A stretch of DNA of 64,000 nt from Holothuria scabra (Eukaryota; Echinodermata; Holothuroidea; Aspidochirotida; Holothuriidae): the NCBI GenBank assembly GCA_037179385.1, contig CM074187.1:12277450-12341449 (forward strand). The letters are read 5' to 3'. The translations under genes were made by a program, and so were the position numbers. The first letter of the stretch is position 1. Each line of letters starts with the position of its first letter. A model generated the notes under the pieces. It ran no database searches. It saw only the letters and a program-made list of their open reading frames with translations, and was not told where the DNA came from. Below are positions 59,301 through 63,200 of this stretch, piece by piece.

Positions 59301-61984
59301 GAATCTTTGCCACAACCATCCAAGCCAACCCAAAAAAGTGGTCAGCTCACAAAGTTACTTAAGAACCTGATGGAAAGATTTCCCAATAAAGACAGGTGCT
59401 GTGAATGCCCAGGCAATATAAAGAAAGTGTACCATTCAATGACATGCATAAACTATAGAGGTATCTGGTTCTGATATGCAAAGCATTTTGATTCTGTAGA
59501 CATTACAATGAATGTAATAGAATAACATCAAAACAACAGCACCATTGTTTGTATGGTCATGAAATATCTGGAAAAGTCATGGAAATTTGAAAAAAATTTT
59601 CAAGACCTTGAAAAATATTGAATTTCAGGGAAATTGTGCAAAGTCCTGGAAATTTCCTGGAAATTTTTGAAAAGTAAAACTGTGCCATTCTCAATAGTGT
59701 AATTCTACTTGTGAAATCAAAATTTAAATTTGCCCCACCACAAATTTGCTTTTGAAGTTGAGAACATAGTCAGAAACTTGATGGAAGTTGTCCAGGAGAA
59801 AGTGATGGAGATTGTTCATTTGGTCCTGGAAGAGTCTTGAGACAGTCATGAAAATTGATTACCTAGAAATTCCTCCAGGAACTGTCAAATTCACATAGAC
59901 TCTTATTTATTCAAAAGCGAACGTAGCCCCCCCCCCCCCCCCGCATCGGCTTCCGTAGGCCATTGACTCTGTGACCTTAAACTATTGTCTCTCTTGTTGT
60001 TGTGGCCGAATTTTCGGGGAGCTACTCGCAGTTTCGAGCTCCGCGTGAAACAGTAAAGATGGGTGACAGCTCTCCGCATGGGTCCAAAAGGACCCAAACA
60101 ACGGTAAAGGGTTAAAGCAAAATGAGGTCACTAAGTTGTATATTTAGATCTTTATCCAAAGTCCTCATGACTCTATGACAGTGAGTCAAAAGATGGAACC
60201 GGAGGATACTCTTGAAGGAATAAAGGGATAACAAACTTGACTGATAAACCTCTTGTTCTTAAGATCCTTACGTCATGAATCTAGGATGACTGGCTTTGTT
60301 CGGAACTGGCTGAAAAGTGTGGACACATAACTTCAGCTGAAAGTCTAAAAAGCAATCTCCTCAACATATATGTGTAGACTTGTGAATAGCCATCATGACT
60401 CTTTGTTTAGATCTATTTATAAAAAGACATTTAGATCTGTTGATGAGGGTTCCAATTTCCAAAATAAGGAGCTGTCTTTCTGTAGATGTAAGAACAGCTC
60501 CTTTTATCATCCTCCTCATAGTGGTCTATTATGTTTATGATTCTTAAAACTGAATGAAATTTTGAGTCCTGCCAAGCACTAATAACTTTCCAGGAATATT
60601 TGCCTATTGAAGGGTAAAGTAACTTTTGAAACCATGTTCACTTCAGAGGGAAGTTTATAGCATTTTGGAGTTCTTTATAGGACTGCTGACTGCTTAGTTG
60701 GGTGGACTATCGAAGGTTAGTGTCTATCCATTTTGCTTGTATAAGTTGATATGAGTTTTCTCGTTGTTGTTTTTTTTTTTCTGGAAGGAGTGATCTGGTG
60801 GATGCTATCGTGCAAATCCGCAAACAACACGGTAACACACTAGGAGGGATGGCCATGGCTCAAGTACTGTTCGAAGTCACTCAATGCCTTCATAGCTTGG
60901 ATGATCAGAAACAGGTGGACAAACAGGTGCGTTATGTTCATTGTATCAATGCTCTTAATTGAATAAATTACAATCGTTGCAATTTAGAATCTATGTTGGA
61001 TTAGGTAAAAATTTTCAATCAACTGGAGTCACCACCATGTTTGAATATTTGTCTGAAGAGTAGTAGTCCAGTATTACAGACTCTATTGTTACGGAGTTCA
61101 GTCCCCATATCAGCACCTAATTTTCATAAATCATGATATTCCACCATAACAGACTTGCAGTTGCTCCAAAGGTGCAAAACATGATCTTTTACAGATAGGT
61201 GACTTCCAAAATCTTTTGCCATCATTAAAATTGAAGTGTTGAATTTTACTCAAACTTGTTGACAGGGAAACCTTTAATTCATTGTTTTTGAAGATTTTTT
61301 TGGGGACGGGGCCGGGGGAGGGGTGGGGGCGGGGAAGATTTTTAAGAAGACATGTTAGAACATGTGAGGAGCTTTCATTTACTTTATTTACATATATCAG
61401 GATCATCAAGGACTACAAAAGATGTGCTAACCCTCCTGCCTGTATGATGTCACAGATTTTCCATATTGCTTAATCTCAAAATATTTTAGGGTCAGTAGTT
61501 GAAAATGTTAAAAGTAAATTTTGTTGTCAGAATTCAGGGTTGTTTGATTAAAATCATGTTTTAGTTGAAAAGCTTATGATAAAAATAAAATCTGATGATT
61601 AAAATAAAATCTGATTAATATTGATTTATTTGACTTAAGTCACTAATTTAAATCATTAGTTTTCAAAAATGATAAAAAAAAATTAGTTCCGTGCCATGAA
61701 TACCATTTCCAGCCATATGGAGTAATTTATAGTGTGAAGTAATTTAACTTCTCTCTGCCCCTACCATGATGATAGGATTTATGTGGGAGTGTTTGTGTTT
61801 GTATAAACTCCTGTAATGTGTTTGGTAAATGTTGAAAAAATGAAAACAAAAAAATAGAAAAACAACTTCTTCTTTTTCAAAACAGAATGAGGAGGAAAAG
61901 GATTGCTGTACTGTTTGCCTGGCTCCTTTAAAAACAACTCAATTAGTACGAGAATTGGAATGTGCTCACCGGTTTCATGATCAG
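16650..61984 (+). CDS. TTC3/DZIP3-like E3 ubiquitin ligase gene, 14 exons seen, partial at both ends
   Basis: Join: 16650-17303, 18881-19097, 28116-28173, 30903-30989, 33834-34966, 45238-45377, 48927-49098, 50748-50836, 53645-53822, 54775-56325, 57342-57508, 59123-59395, 60788-60926, 61886-61984. All introns are GT-AG and all junction phases agree, leaving one open frame of about 1,650 codons. The domain order (winged-helix-like GxLxxFL segment, coiled coil, long disordered region, FPN helical domains, RING-H2) is that of the C-terminal half of TTC3 and DZIP3. These ligases transfer ubiquitin from an E2 to substrates; human TTC3 targets phosphorylated Akt. The TPR half and the start codon are not in the identified exons, and the RING is cut after its fifth zinc ligand. 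Exon structure is read directly from sequence; family membership rests on motif order and remembered similarity, not a search. Confidence 0.85.
17304..18880 (+). other. Intron 1
   Basis: GTAAAC...TTGCAG, phase 2. It contains a TIR element at 17373-17761; the rest is AT-rich single-copy-looking DNA. Confidence 0.8.
17373..17761. mobile_element. TIR element in intron 1 (389 bp)
   Basis: Perfect 17-bp inverted ends, CAGTGTTTACACTAGCA (17373-17389) and TGCTAGTGTAAACACTG (17745-17761), with further inverted similarity outside (GATTTGGAA / GATTTGGAAA region). No coding content. No clear target duplication. Confidence 0.65.
18881..19097 (+). CDS. Exon 2: winged-helix-like GxLxxFL segment
   Basis: Acceptor TTTGTTGCAG ends at 18880; donor CAG|GTAAGA follows 19097. 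It enters in phase 2 (completing Arg with exon 1) and leaves in phase 0. The 72 codons contain LGLPSHIRRAIRHQGSIGAF followed by LNECPWFLVNGDKVVLV. This pattern (Leu-Pro, helix, Gly, FL, Pro-x-Phe, Gly-Asp, Val-x-Leu) matches the small winged-helix-like unit I recall in vertebrate TTC3 (ETRQILEKAGGLKPFL). This is the best single diagnostic of the family outside the RING. An AGGTCA-rich repeat element begins 26 nt past the donor. Confidence 0.85.
19124..20913 (+). mobile_element. AGGTCA array element, copy 1 (1.79 kb)
   Basis: Bounded by inverted ends TGATTCCTTGCC (19124-19135) and GGCAAGGAATCA (20902-20913). After the left end comes a second GGCAAGG word, then ATGGTGATGTCGTGTG and a (GT)n tract, then about nine diverged direct repeats of roughly 140-160 bp. 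Each unit reads approximately TTGTAAACAC-ATATCTCAAGAA...GTGTGACT...ATTGAGTAGATGATCCCTAT...GGAGGTCAAAGGTCATTTGG-GGTCACGAGAGGTCA. A stretch at about 20446-20545 with different sequence splits one unit. Same layout at 28891-30052 and 51035-52111. No protein coding; non-autonomous, class unknown. Confidence 0.8.
23800..23925 (+). mobile_element. SINE-like copy
   Basis: Shares GCTTGGTGCTCAGCATAAGC, AATGGATTAGGGAAAACAAG, CCAATCGGTTGGAAACTGGG and ACTCCATCTAAC with copies at 27.2, 30.1, 13.5 and 54.4 kb. This is probably a tRNA-derived SINE body, see the copy at 54296. Confidence 0.55.
25333..25425 (-). mobile_element. TTAA element family 1, partial copy F
   Basis: Reverse-orientation fragment: AGAAATTCTCAATTAGCACA and ATATTACACAGCATGTACTG match the 3' half of the family. 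Confidence 0.5.
26641..26876 (-). mobile_element. TTAA element family 1, copy G, with a nested insertion
   Basis: Reverse copy: TATACTCACCCTGAAGCATA at left, CACTTAAGTAAGAAGAATTT and GATGAGGTCTTTAAA at right. It is split by a small TIR element at about 26705-26811 (inverted ends TTAGGGCAGAGTCATTCATC and AGCTAAATGACTCTCCCCTT). Confidence 0.6.
26826..27201 (+). repeat. 188-bp tandem duplication, two copies
   Basis: Unit 26826-27013 is repeated at 27014-27201 with only two differences that I can find (26932 C versus 27120 T, and one G/A in CATAGTGG / CATAATGG). The unit spans the end of family 1 copy G plus the head of a SINE-like copy, so it arose after both inserted. Confidence 0.9.
27100..27316 (+). 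mobile_element. SINE-like copy, longest body
   Basis: Contains GGAACCTACTGCCATTGTGC, TTGGTGCTAAGCATAGGCAA, TAGGGAAAACAAGCCAGTAA, CTTGAACCAATAGGTTAGAA and GTGCCATCTACCTACC. Upstream TTTCAGTCTTGGCGGAG resembles a degraded tRNA B box (GTTCGAGTCC). Confidence 0.5.
28116..28173 (+). CDS. Exon 3: 58-nt acidic/lysine linker microexon
   Basis: Acceptor CTATTTATAG ends at 28115; donor ATG|GTGAGG follows 28173. Phase 0 in, phase 1 out. It encodes 19 residues plus one base, mostly Asp, Glu and Lys (DDDITESAEKEKETKPENN), a disordered linker after the winged-helix-like segment. It is too short to recognise alone; support comes from both splice sites, from matching phases on both sides (exon 2 ends phase 0, exon 4 needs one base), and from composition like its neighbours. 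Skipping it would break the frame. Confidence 0.7.
28891..30052 (+). mobile_element. AGGTCA array element, copy 2 (1.16 kb)
   Basis: Ends TGATTCCTTGCC (28891-28902) and GGCAAGGAATCA (30041-30052). GT-rich tract after the left end, then about six units of 140-160 bp, with a variant spacer reading GGTCACCAGCGGTAAAATTG. One perfect DR1 word at 29866-29878. Same orientation as the other two copies. Confidence 0.8.
30071..30215 (-). mobile_element. SINE-like copy, reverse
   Basis: Reverse of the SINE-like body: TTTCCAACCATTTGGTTCAA, TTTGTTTTCCCTAGTCCATT, GCTTATGCTGAGCACCAATC, AGAAGGTTCCA. It begins within about 20 bp of the end of array copy 2. Confidence 0.55.
30903..30989 (+). CDS. Exon 4: short acidic linker exon
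   Basis: Acceptor TTCTTCACCTAG ends at 30902; donor CCTG|GTTTGT follows 30989. Phase 1 in, phase 1 out (87 nt). It encodes about 29 residues, AEVPDTWEDLSISDIEEGGY and on to VPSEPE, acidic with scattered aromatics (Trp, Tyr, Phe), which resembles a short linear binding motif embedded in disorder. Phases fit exon 3 (ending in a single G) and exon 5 (starting with AA to complete Glu). It could be skipped without frame loss, since entry and exit phases are equal. Confidence 0.75.
30990..33833 (+). other. Intron 4
   Basis: GTTTGT...TTTCTCAG, phase 1. AT-rich. Only one clear insertion, a 224-bp TIR element at 33175-33398. Confidence 0.8.
33175..33398. mobile_element. TIR element CTATAGAGGCTTT (224 bp)
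   Basis: Begins CTATAGAGGCTTTGCAATTA and ends TGTGAAAAGCCTCTATAG: inverted ends of about 13 bp with one mismatch, continuing to ACGTCA / TGACGTCA. The interior is CpG-rich (ATCGCGTCCCGTATGG) unlike the surrounding intron and contains GCACAGTGTGCACTGTG palindromic text. Confidence 0.75.
33834..34966 (+). CDS. Exon 5: long acidic disordered exon leading into the coiled coil
   Basis: Acceptor TTGACCTTTCTCAG ends at 33833; donor GAGAAG|GTAAGT follows 34966. Phase 1 in, phase 0 out; 1,133 nt, 377 complete codons after the split one. The segment is dominated by Asp, Glu, Lys and Ser, with no recognisable fold. The middle contains a strongly acidic patch (LEEIWDESDDPDSDELNEL). Toward the end are QT-type short motifs (VQTD near 34724, SQTL near 34799) and a double VSTxTEP / VSTDP motif just before the exon edge; human TTC3, as I recall it, has a similar VNTEP stretch just before its coiled coil. 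Base composition is purine-rich on the coding strand, which creates long but meaningless open frames on the other strand. Confidence 0.85.
35594..36023. mobile_element. hAT-like non-autonomous element with 8-bp target duplication (430 bp)
   Basis: Target duplication ACAACAAG at 35586-35593 and 36024-36031. Inverted ends TAGGGTTGGGTGGTACTGTG and CGGTATACCGCCCAACCCTT. An 8-bp duplication with TAGGG-type ends fits the hAT superfamily. Interior holds a 23-24-bp tandem repeat (GTTTGATTGGGTTAATAACC twice, 35757-35805). No transposase. Confidence 0.85.
38068..38360 (+). mobile_element. TTAA element family 1, copy H
   Basis: Begins TTAAAGGCCCTGTTCTCTCA then TCCCAAACAGTACCAATTCT, follows the family core, and ends in a degenerate GTTCAAGGTGTGACCCTTTA. 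Confidence 0.75.
38790..40630 (+). mobile_element. TTAA element family 1, copy I, split by a nested element
   Basis: Left part (AATTCTCTCACCCCAAACAG to CTTCAGGGTGAGTAT, 38790-38915) and right part (AGTATAAAAATGCTTAGTTT to GAGAGGGTTGGTCCTTTAA, 40448-40630) together make one complete family copy; they are separated by 38916-40447. Confidence 0.85.
38916..40447. mobile_element. Nested element with CAGGGTTYCC ends (1,532 bp)
   Basis: Inserted into family 1 copy I with 5-bp duplication AGTAT (38911-38915 and 40448-40452). Ends CAGGGTTTCCATCCTTACC and GGAAAGCTGGGAACCCTG are inverted repeats. Subterminal text is rich in CTGGAAAAGTCATGGAATTT. The interior contains a diverged internal duplication (TTTTCTCTGCACTCCTCGCC / TTTTCTCTATGCACTGCGCC with CCAACCAATG). 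No long open frame. Ends look hAT-like but the duplication length is unusual for that group. Confidence 0.85.
40960..41480 (+). promoter_or_regulatory. CpG-richer block, possible internal promoter
   Basis: Clearly more CpG and G+C than the flanks. Motifs: E-box CACGTG (41309-41314) overlapping an inverted CCAAT (ATTGG, 41313-41317), and a perfect octamer ATGCAAAT (41347-41354). It lies 60-580 bp upstream of the ATG of the possible alternative exon. No TATA box stands out. A fragment of an unrelated element could give the same composition. Confidence 0.25.
41541..41690 (+). CDS. Possible alternative first exon in intron 5
   Basis: An ATG at 41541 (A at -3, G at +4) opens 50 codons ending at a good donor, CAGGAG|GTAAAT, in phase 0. 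Exon 6 starts in phase 0, so splicing would give ...SNEINSVLQE joined to ECSDKCKK, extending the coiled coil at its N-end. A CpG-richer block with promoter-like motifs lies just upstream (40960-41480). The predicted isoform would keep coiled coil, nuclear signal, FPN domains and RING but lose everything before. No transcript evidence is available; the chance of a short open frame with a matching donor is not small. Confidence 0.3.
42793..42992. mobile_element. Family 4 TIR element, degenerate copy 2
   Basis: Left end CTACAATCTTGGACAAAACT, right end TCCCAACAAGTTTTAATTGT; also TATCCC / GGGAC inverted match and a shared CAATGTTG / CAACATTG interior. Confidence 0.55.
45238..45377 (+). CDS. Exon 6: start of coiled coil
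   Basis: Acceptor TCTTCTAATACAG ends at 45237; donor ACATT|GTAAGT follows 45377. Phase 0 in, phase 2 out; 46 codons plus two bases. It encodes ECSDKCKKMLSSCKSDLQKA and on to SKLKQVERECTL, helical with hydrophobics at heptad-like spacing, rich in Cys for a coiled coil. It begins the coiled coil that continues through exons 7-9. Because it starts in phase 0 after a 10.3-kb intron, it can also be joined in frame to the possible alternative first exon at 41541-41690. Confidence 0.85.
46166..46436 (+). repeat. 144-bp tandem duplication
   Basis: TTTCTAAAGCTGCTTTTGGC at 46166 recurs at 46310; both copies run through GAAGGCTACTTCTATCTGTT and AATATTTCTTGCTTGGAAGC to CTATCCCTCCCCC. A handful of differences by eye. 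Confidence 0.85.
46741..46799. repeat. Perfect 27-bp inverted repeat
   Basis: Left arm 46741-46767 (TGAAAACCATTCGAGACCAG...), 5-nt spacer, right arm 46773-46799 (...CTGGTCTCGAATGGTTTTCA). Each arm contains the near-palindrome TTCGAGACCAGTCTCGAA. Confidence 0.92.
48052..48219. repeat. 168-bp inverted repeat with two perfect CRE sites
   Basis: Ends GGGGATAAA and TTTATCCCC. The arms include GGTCTTAAATGTGATTTAAG versus CTTAAATCACATTTAAGACC, and each carries ATGACGTCAT (48101-48110, 48161-48170). The centre reads GCGGACCTCGGCTATCGCCT then CGGTCCGC, also self-complementary. Likely a MITE that folds into one long hairpin. Confidence 0.9.
48927..49098 (+). CDS. Exon 7: coiled coil
   Basis: Acceptor CCTACAAAAG ends at 48926, preceded by a long pyrimidine run; donor CTGAAG|GTCAGT follows 49098. 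Phase 2 in (completing Leu), phase 0 out. It encodes LKEIRGSVIADLIKAKDKPH and on to DALKKLQKSLSEAKVKLL, with clear amphipathic helix character in the second half. The acceptor is slightly unusual (AAAAG rather than a pyrimidine before AG), but the phase fits both neighbours and no better AG is nearby. Confidence 0.8.
49099..50747 (+). other. Intron 7
   Basis: GTCAGT...CTTGCAG, phase 0. No clear repeat or extra exon seen. Confidence 0.8.
50748..50836 (+). CDS. Exon 8: coiled coil
   Basis: Acceptor TTCATTCTTGCAG ends at 50747; donor ATGAG|GTAAAT follows 50836. Phase 0 in, phase 2 out, 89 nt. It encodes NVELQSKLAFQLISQAYEES and on to SMKRMR. Residues alternate hydrophobic and charged, consistent with continuation of the helix from exon 7. 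A separate repeat begins about 35 nt downstream of the donor. Confidence 0.8.
50837..53644 (+). other. Intron 8
   Basis: GTAAAT...TTTGTAG, phase 2. AGGTCA array copy 3 sits inside a GAGTGAAA-rich repeat: 50865-51010 has several copies of CACTCCAA-AGAGTGAA text and 52130-52275 has the reversed words (TGAATTTCACTGTTCTTAGA). Confidence 0.75.
51035..52111 (+). mobile_element. AGGTCA array element, copy 3 (1.08 kb)
   Basis: Left end TGATTCCTTGCC (51035-51046), right end degenerate AGCAAGTAATCA (52100-52111). Same layout: GATGGTGATGTCGTGTGTGT, then about six units. Perfect DR1 words at 51218-51230 and 51519-51531. Confidence 0.8.
53645..53822 (+). CDS. Exon 9: end of coiled coil, EWKRKSEAFL motif
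   Basis: Acceptor ATGTTTGTAG ends at 53644; donor CCCGAG|GTATGG follows 53822. Phase 2 in, phase 0 out. It encodes a helix with YQRQLQSHKEAVDEWKRKSE followed by AFLMAGGIIEKLPLFP. The block W-K-x-S/K-E-x-E/x-A-F-L followed by a short loop is similar to the end of the vertebrate TTC3 coiled coil (ENWKESEV...QAEAFLKKLG, as remembered). This makes it a useful second anchor for the family call. Confidence 0.85.
53823..54774 (+). other. Intron 9
   Basis: GTATGG...CTTTAAG, phase 0. It contains one SINE-like copy (54296-54462). The last 174 bases happen to be open in the exon 10 frame. Confidence 0.75.
54296..54462 (+). mobile_element. SINE-like copy with possible tRNA-derived head
   Basis: Begins with AGTTTGAGTCCTGGCTAGG, close to a tRNA B box (GTTCGAGTCC) and its downstream stem, then GGAACCTACTGCCTATGTGC, GGAGTAGGGGGAACCAGCCA and AAAGCTCCATCTAACT, shared with the other copies. 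The tRNA origin is an inference from the B-box-like word. Confidence 0.55.
54775..56325 (+). CDS. Exon 10: large Ser/Gln/Tyr-rich disordered exon with nuclear localisation signal
   Basis: Acceptor ATTTACTTTAAG ends at 54774; donor CACTTG|GTAAGT follows 56325. Phase 0 in and out, 517 codons. The frame is also open for 58 codons upstream of the acceptor, but that part is intronic by phase and splice-site logic. Composition is low-complexity: Ser, Thr, Pro, Asn, Gln. A Tyr-rich stretch lies near 55380-55530 (AYRYMQQTYSSQYDYS). At 56233-56250 is PKKKRV, close to the classical SV40-type nuclear import signal, followed by a Lys/Arg-rich tail that continues into exon 11. Several Ser-Pro sites suggest proline-directed phosphorylation. 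No folded domain is evident. Confidence 0.88.
56326..57341 (+). other. Intron 10
   Basis: GTAAGT...CTTTAG, phase 0. It contains family 3 element copy 1 right after the donor, and a short tandem repeat CACTACCCCTATCTCT at about 57208-57258. Confidence 0.8.
56350..56604 (+). mobile_element. Family 3 TIR element, copy 1 (about 255 bp)
   Basis: Starts TTAACCCTTTACAGTTGTTT and ends CAACAGTAAAGGGTTA: inverted ends. The interior is CpG-rich (CCGCTTTTCCGCCCACTCCC). It starts 25 bp past the exon 10 donor. A reverse copy lies at 59913-60115. Confidence 0.8.
57342..57508 (+). CDS. Exon 11: basic stretch and first half of FPN domain copy I
   Basis: Acceptor TTTCTTTAG ends at 57341; donor GAAAGCAG|GTAAAT follows 57508. 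Phase 0 in, phase 2 out. It begins with VGKRKKRSQ, extending the basic region of exon 10, then LTHLLRKLSEMFPNESR. The last Arg is split by the intron. The helix followed by MFPN is the start of the helical domain that precedes the RING in TTC3/DZIP3. The same motif recurs in exon 12 as copy II. Confidence 0.88.
57509..59122 (+). other. Intron 11
   Basis: GTAAAT...TTTCCAG, phase 2, splitting the Arg codon of FPN copy I. AT-rich; no repeat recognised. Confidence 0.8.
59123..59395 (+). CDS. Exon 12: second half of FPN domain copy I and first half of copy II
   Basis: Acceptor TTCTTTCCAG ends at 59122; donor AAAGACAG|GTGCTG follows 59395. Phase 2 in, phase 2 out. The first part, LTSIILKVRANHRGQLDKV and on to ISEAVSLL, finishes copy I. 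A Ser/Pro-rich linker of about 40 residues follows. The last part, LTKLLKNLMERFPNKDR, starts copy II and is split by an intron at exactly the same place as copy I (inside the Arg codon after FPN). Equal phases mean the exon could be skipped, fusing the first half of copy I to the second half of copy II. Confidence 0.88.
59396..60787 (+). other. Intron 12
   Basis: GTGCTG...TGGAAG, phase 2, at the same place in FPN copy II. It contains 'GTCATGGAAA' repeat text (about 59550-59880) related to the ends of the 38.9-kb nested element, then family 3 copy 2. Confidence 0.8.
59913..60115 (-). mobile_element. Family 3 TIR element, copy 2, reverse
   Basis: The reverse complement matches copy 1 closely: TGTTTGGGTCCTTTTGGACC, TCTTTACTGTTTCACGCGGA, GCTCGAAACTGCGAGTAGCT, TTCGGCCACAACAACAAGAG. 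It ends TAAAGGGTTAA at 60115. A C run of about 17 at 59928-59943 replaces part of the copy 1 interior, and the 5'-most part (relative to the + strand) is missing. Confidence 0.8.
60788..60926 (+). CDS. Exon 13: second half of FPN domain copy II
   Basis: Acceptor TTTTCTGGAAG ends at 60787; donor AAACAG|GTGCGT follows 60926. Phase 2 in, phase 0 out. It encodes SDLVDAIVQIRKQHGNTLGG, then a helix ending in FEVTQCL and a short polar linker. Aligned with copy I, the shared positions are the helix L/I-x-x-I-I/V-x-x-V/I-R, then H-x-G/N-x-L, then a final helix with EV/EA. It leads directly into the RING exon. Confidence 0.88.
60927..61885 (+). other. Intron 13, with a G-quadruplex-type run
   Basis: GTGCGT...AAACAG, phase 0. 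At 61302-61334 six runs of four or five G are separated by one or two bases on the coding strand. Confidence 0.85.
61886..61984 (+). CDS. Exon 14: first half of RING-H2 finger (gene continues past window)
   Basis: Acceptor TCAAAACAG ends at 61885; donor GATCAG|GTATGA follows 61984. Phase 0 in and out, 33 codons. It carries CTVC (the first C-x2-C pair) and, 14 residues later, CAHRFH (C-x-H-x2-H), the pattern of a RING-H2 (C3H2C3) E3 ligase finger. The remaining ligands and the E2-contacting Trp/Pro region must lie in the next exon, which I do not find before 64,000. RING position right after the FPN domain fits TTC3/DZIP3. Confidence 0.92.
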
Positions 61985-62097
61985 GTATGAAGCATGCGCT
62001 AGCAAAATGCCACCTGCAATTTTACAACAAACAAAACAAAATAACATTGTAAAATAAAAAAAAAAAAAGGTAGCTATGCTTTAAAGCTGGTGGTTAT

Positions 62098-62290
62098 ACC
62101 TGGATCCAGGGTCTTATCAAATGGGTGGTAAAACCTTAATGAATGGTCATATCATTTGGGTGGTCAGACCTGGATCCAGGGTCTTATTAATTAGGTGGTT
62201 TCACATGGGATACACAGTCTTATCAAATGGGTAATTAGACCTAGAACCAAGGTCTTATCAAATAGGTGCTTTCACCAGGATGCAGGACCA
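62098..62290 (+). repeat. Diverged tandem repeat, unit about 45 bp
   Basis: About five units of the type CCTGGATCCAGGGTCTTATC then AAATGGGTGGT. Divergence increases toward the right (CCTAGAACCAAGGTCTTATC). Confidence 0.75.
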
Positions 62291-62859
62291 TACCAAGGGT
62301 GGCATATGAATTTCTGTGCAGACATTTATGGTTCAGCGGTCACTACAGAGGACTTTCTCATACTTTAATTCTCTGTTTTACATGGTTATATCCTCTTTAT
62401 ACCATTGCCGTGAATTGGTTTTAGGGTAAAATGCTTAAATCTTTTGTCGTTGTTACCAATTAAATCATAAGCTTTCAGGGACAGAAATTTCATTTCCATT
62501 AATGCTCTAAAGAGACCGTCAATAAAGAGCAAAAAACTGCATTTTAAACTCTTCTGTACATGAAGTACGAATTTGACAGTGAGAAACTATCTCCTAACTG
62601 GTGCCATGTTGAAGTAGCTTCTTTAAAACACTAGGTTCAAACTGCTTTTGAAAAGAGTTCTTCTTTCTATAAGTATTGATATAAAATCCTTCACGATTTG
62701 TCAATATTCTCTACTGTCATTTTTGTCAACCAATTAGAAAATCTGTTCTAAATGTGAGGACAGCCTCAACTAATTTCAGTATTTATAGCTCAAACCAGCT
62801 CAAGGAGCTGTTTTAGCTATTGTGATCTGACACCATCATCCTGCGCACCCTTACAAAAA

Positions 62860-63200
62860 AAGGTGCGTCAACCTGTGTGTGCACCATGTGTGATCATGCG
62901 TGGAAAAACAAAGGAAATCACGCATGTTCTTGGGTGGCCAACCTGCGTTTTTGGAACCTTCTACTGACAGGTTTGACACAGGTTTTGCACACCTTTCCTT
63001 GCCTTTAATATCAAGCCACAGGTTTTGTTGAAGAGTTCTTTGTTAAAATTAGTTTTTATCACCACATGTTTTGCACATAAAACCTGTGGCAAACCTGTGT
63101 CAAACCCGTGGTTAATGATCAACCTGTGTTAATGTCAAGGGAAAACACAGGTTTTCCTGCAAAAACCTATGACAACCCCTAGAAAAAACCTGGGAAAACC
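62860..63200. repeat. ACCTGTG/CACAGGT-rich repeat with inverted arms
   Basis: At least ten copies of ACCTGTG or its complement, including a perfect 15-bp inverted pair GTTTGACACAGGTTT (62971-62985) and AAACCTGTGTCAAAC (63091-63105). Possibly a foldback element. Confidence 0.65.
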
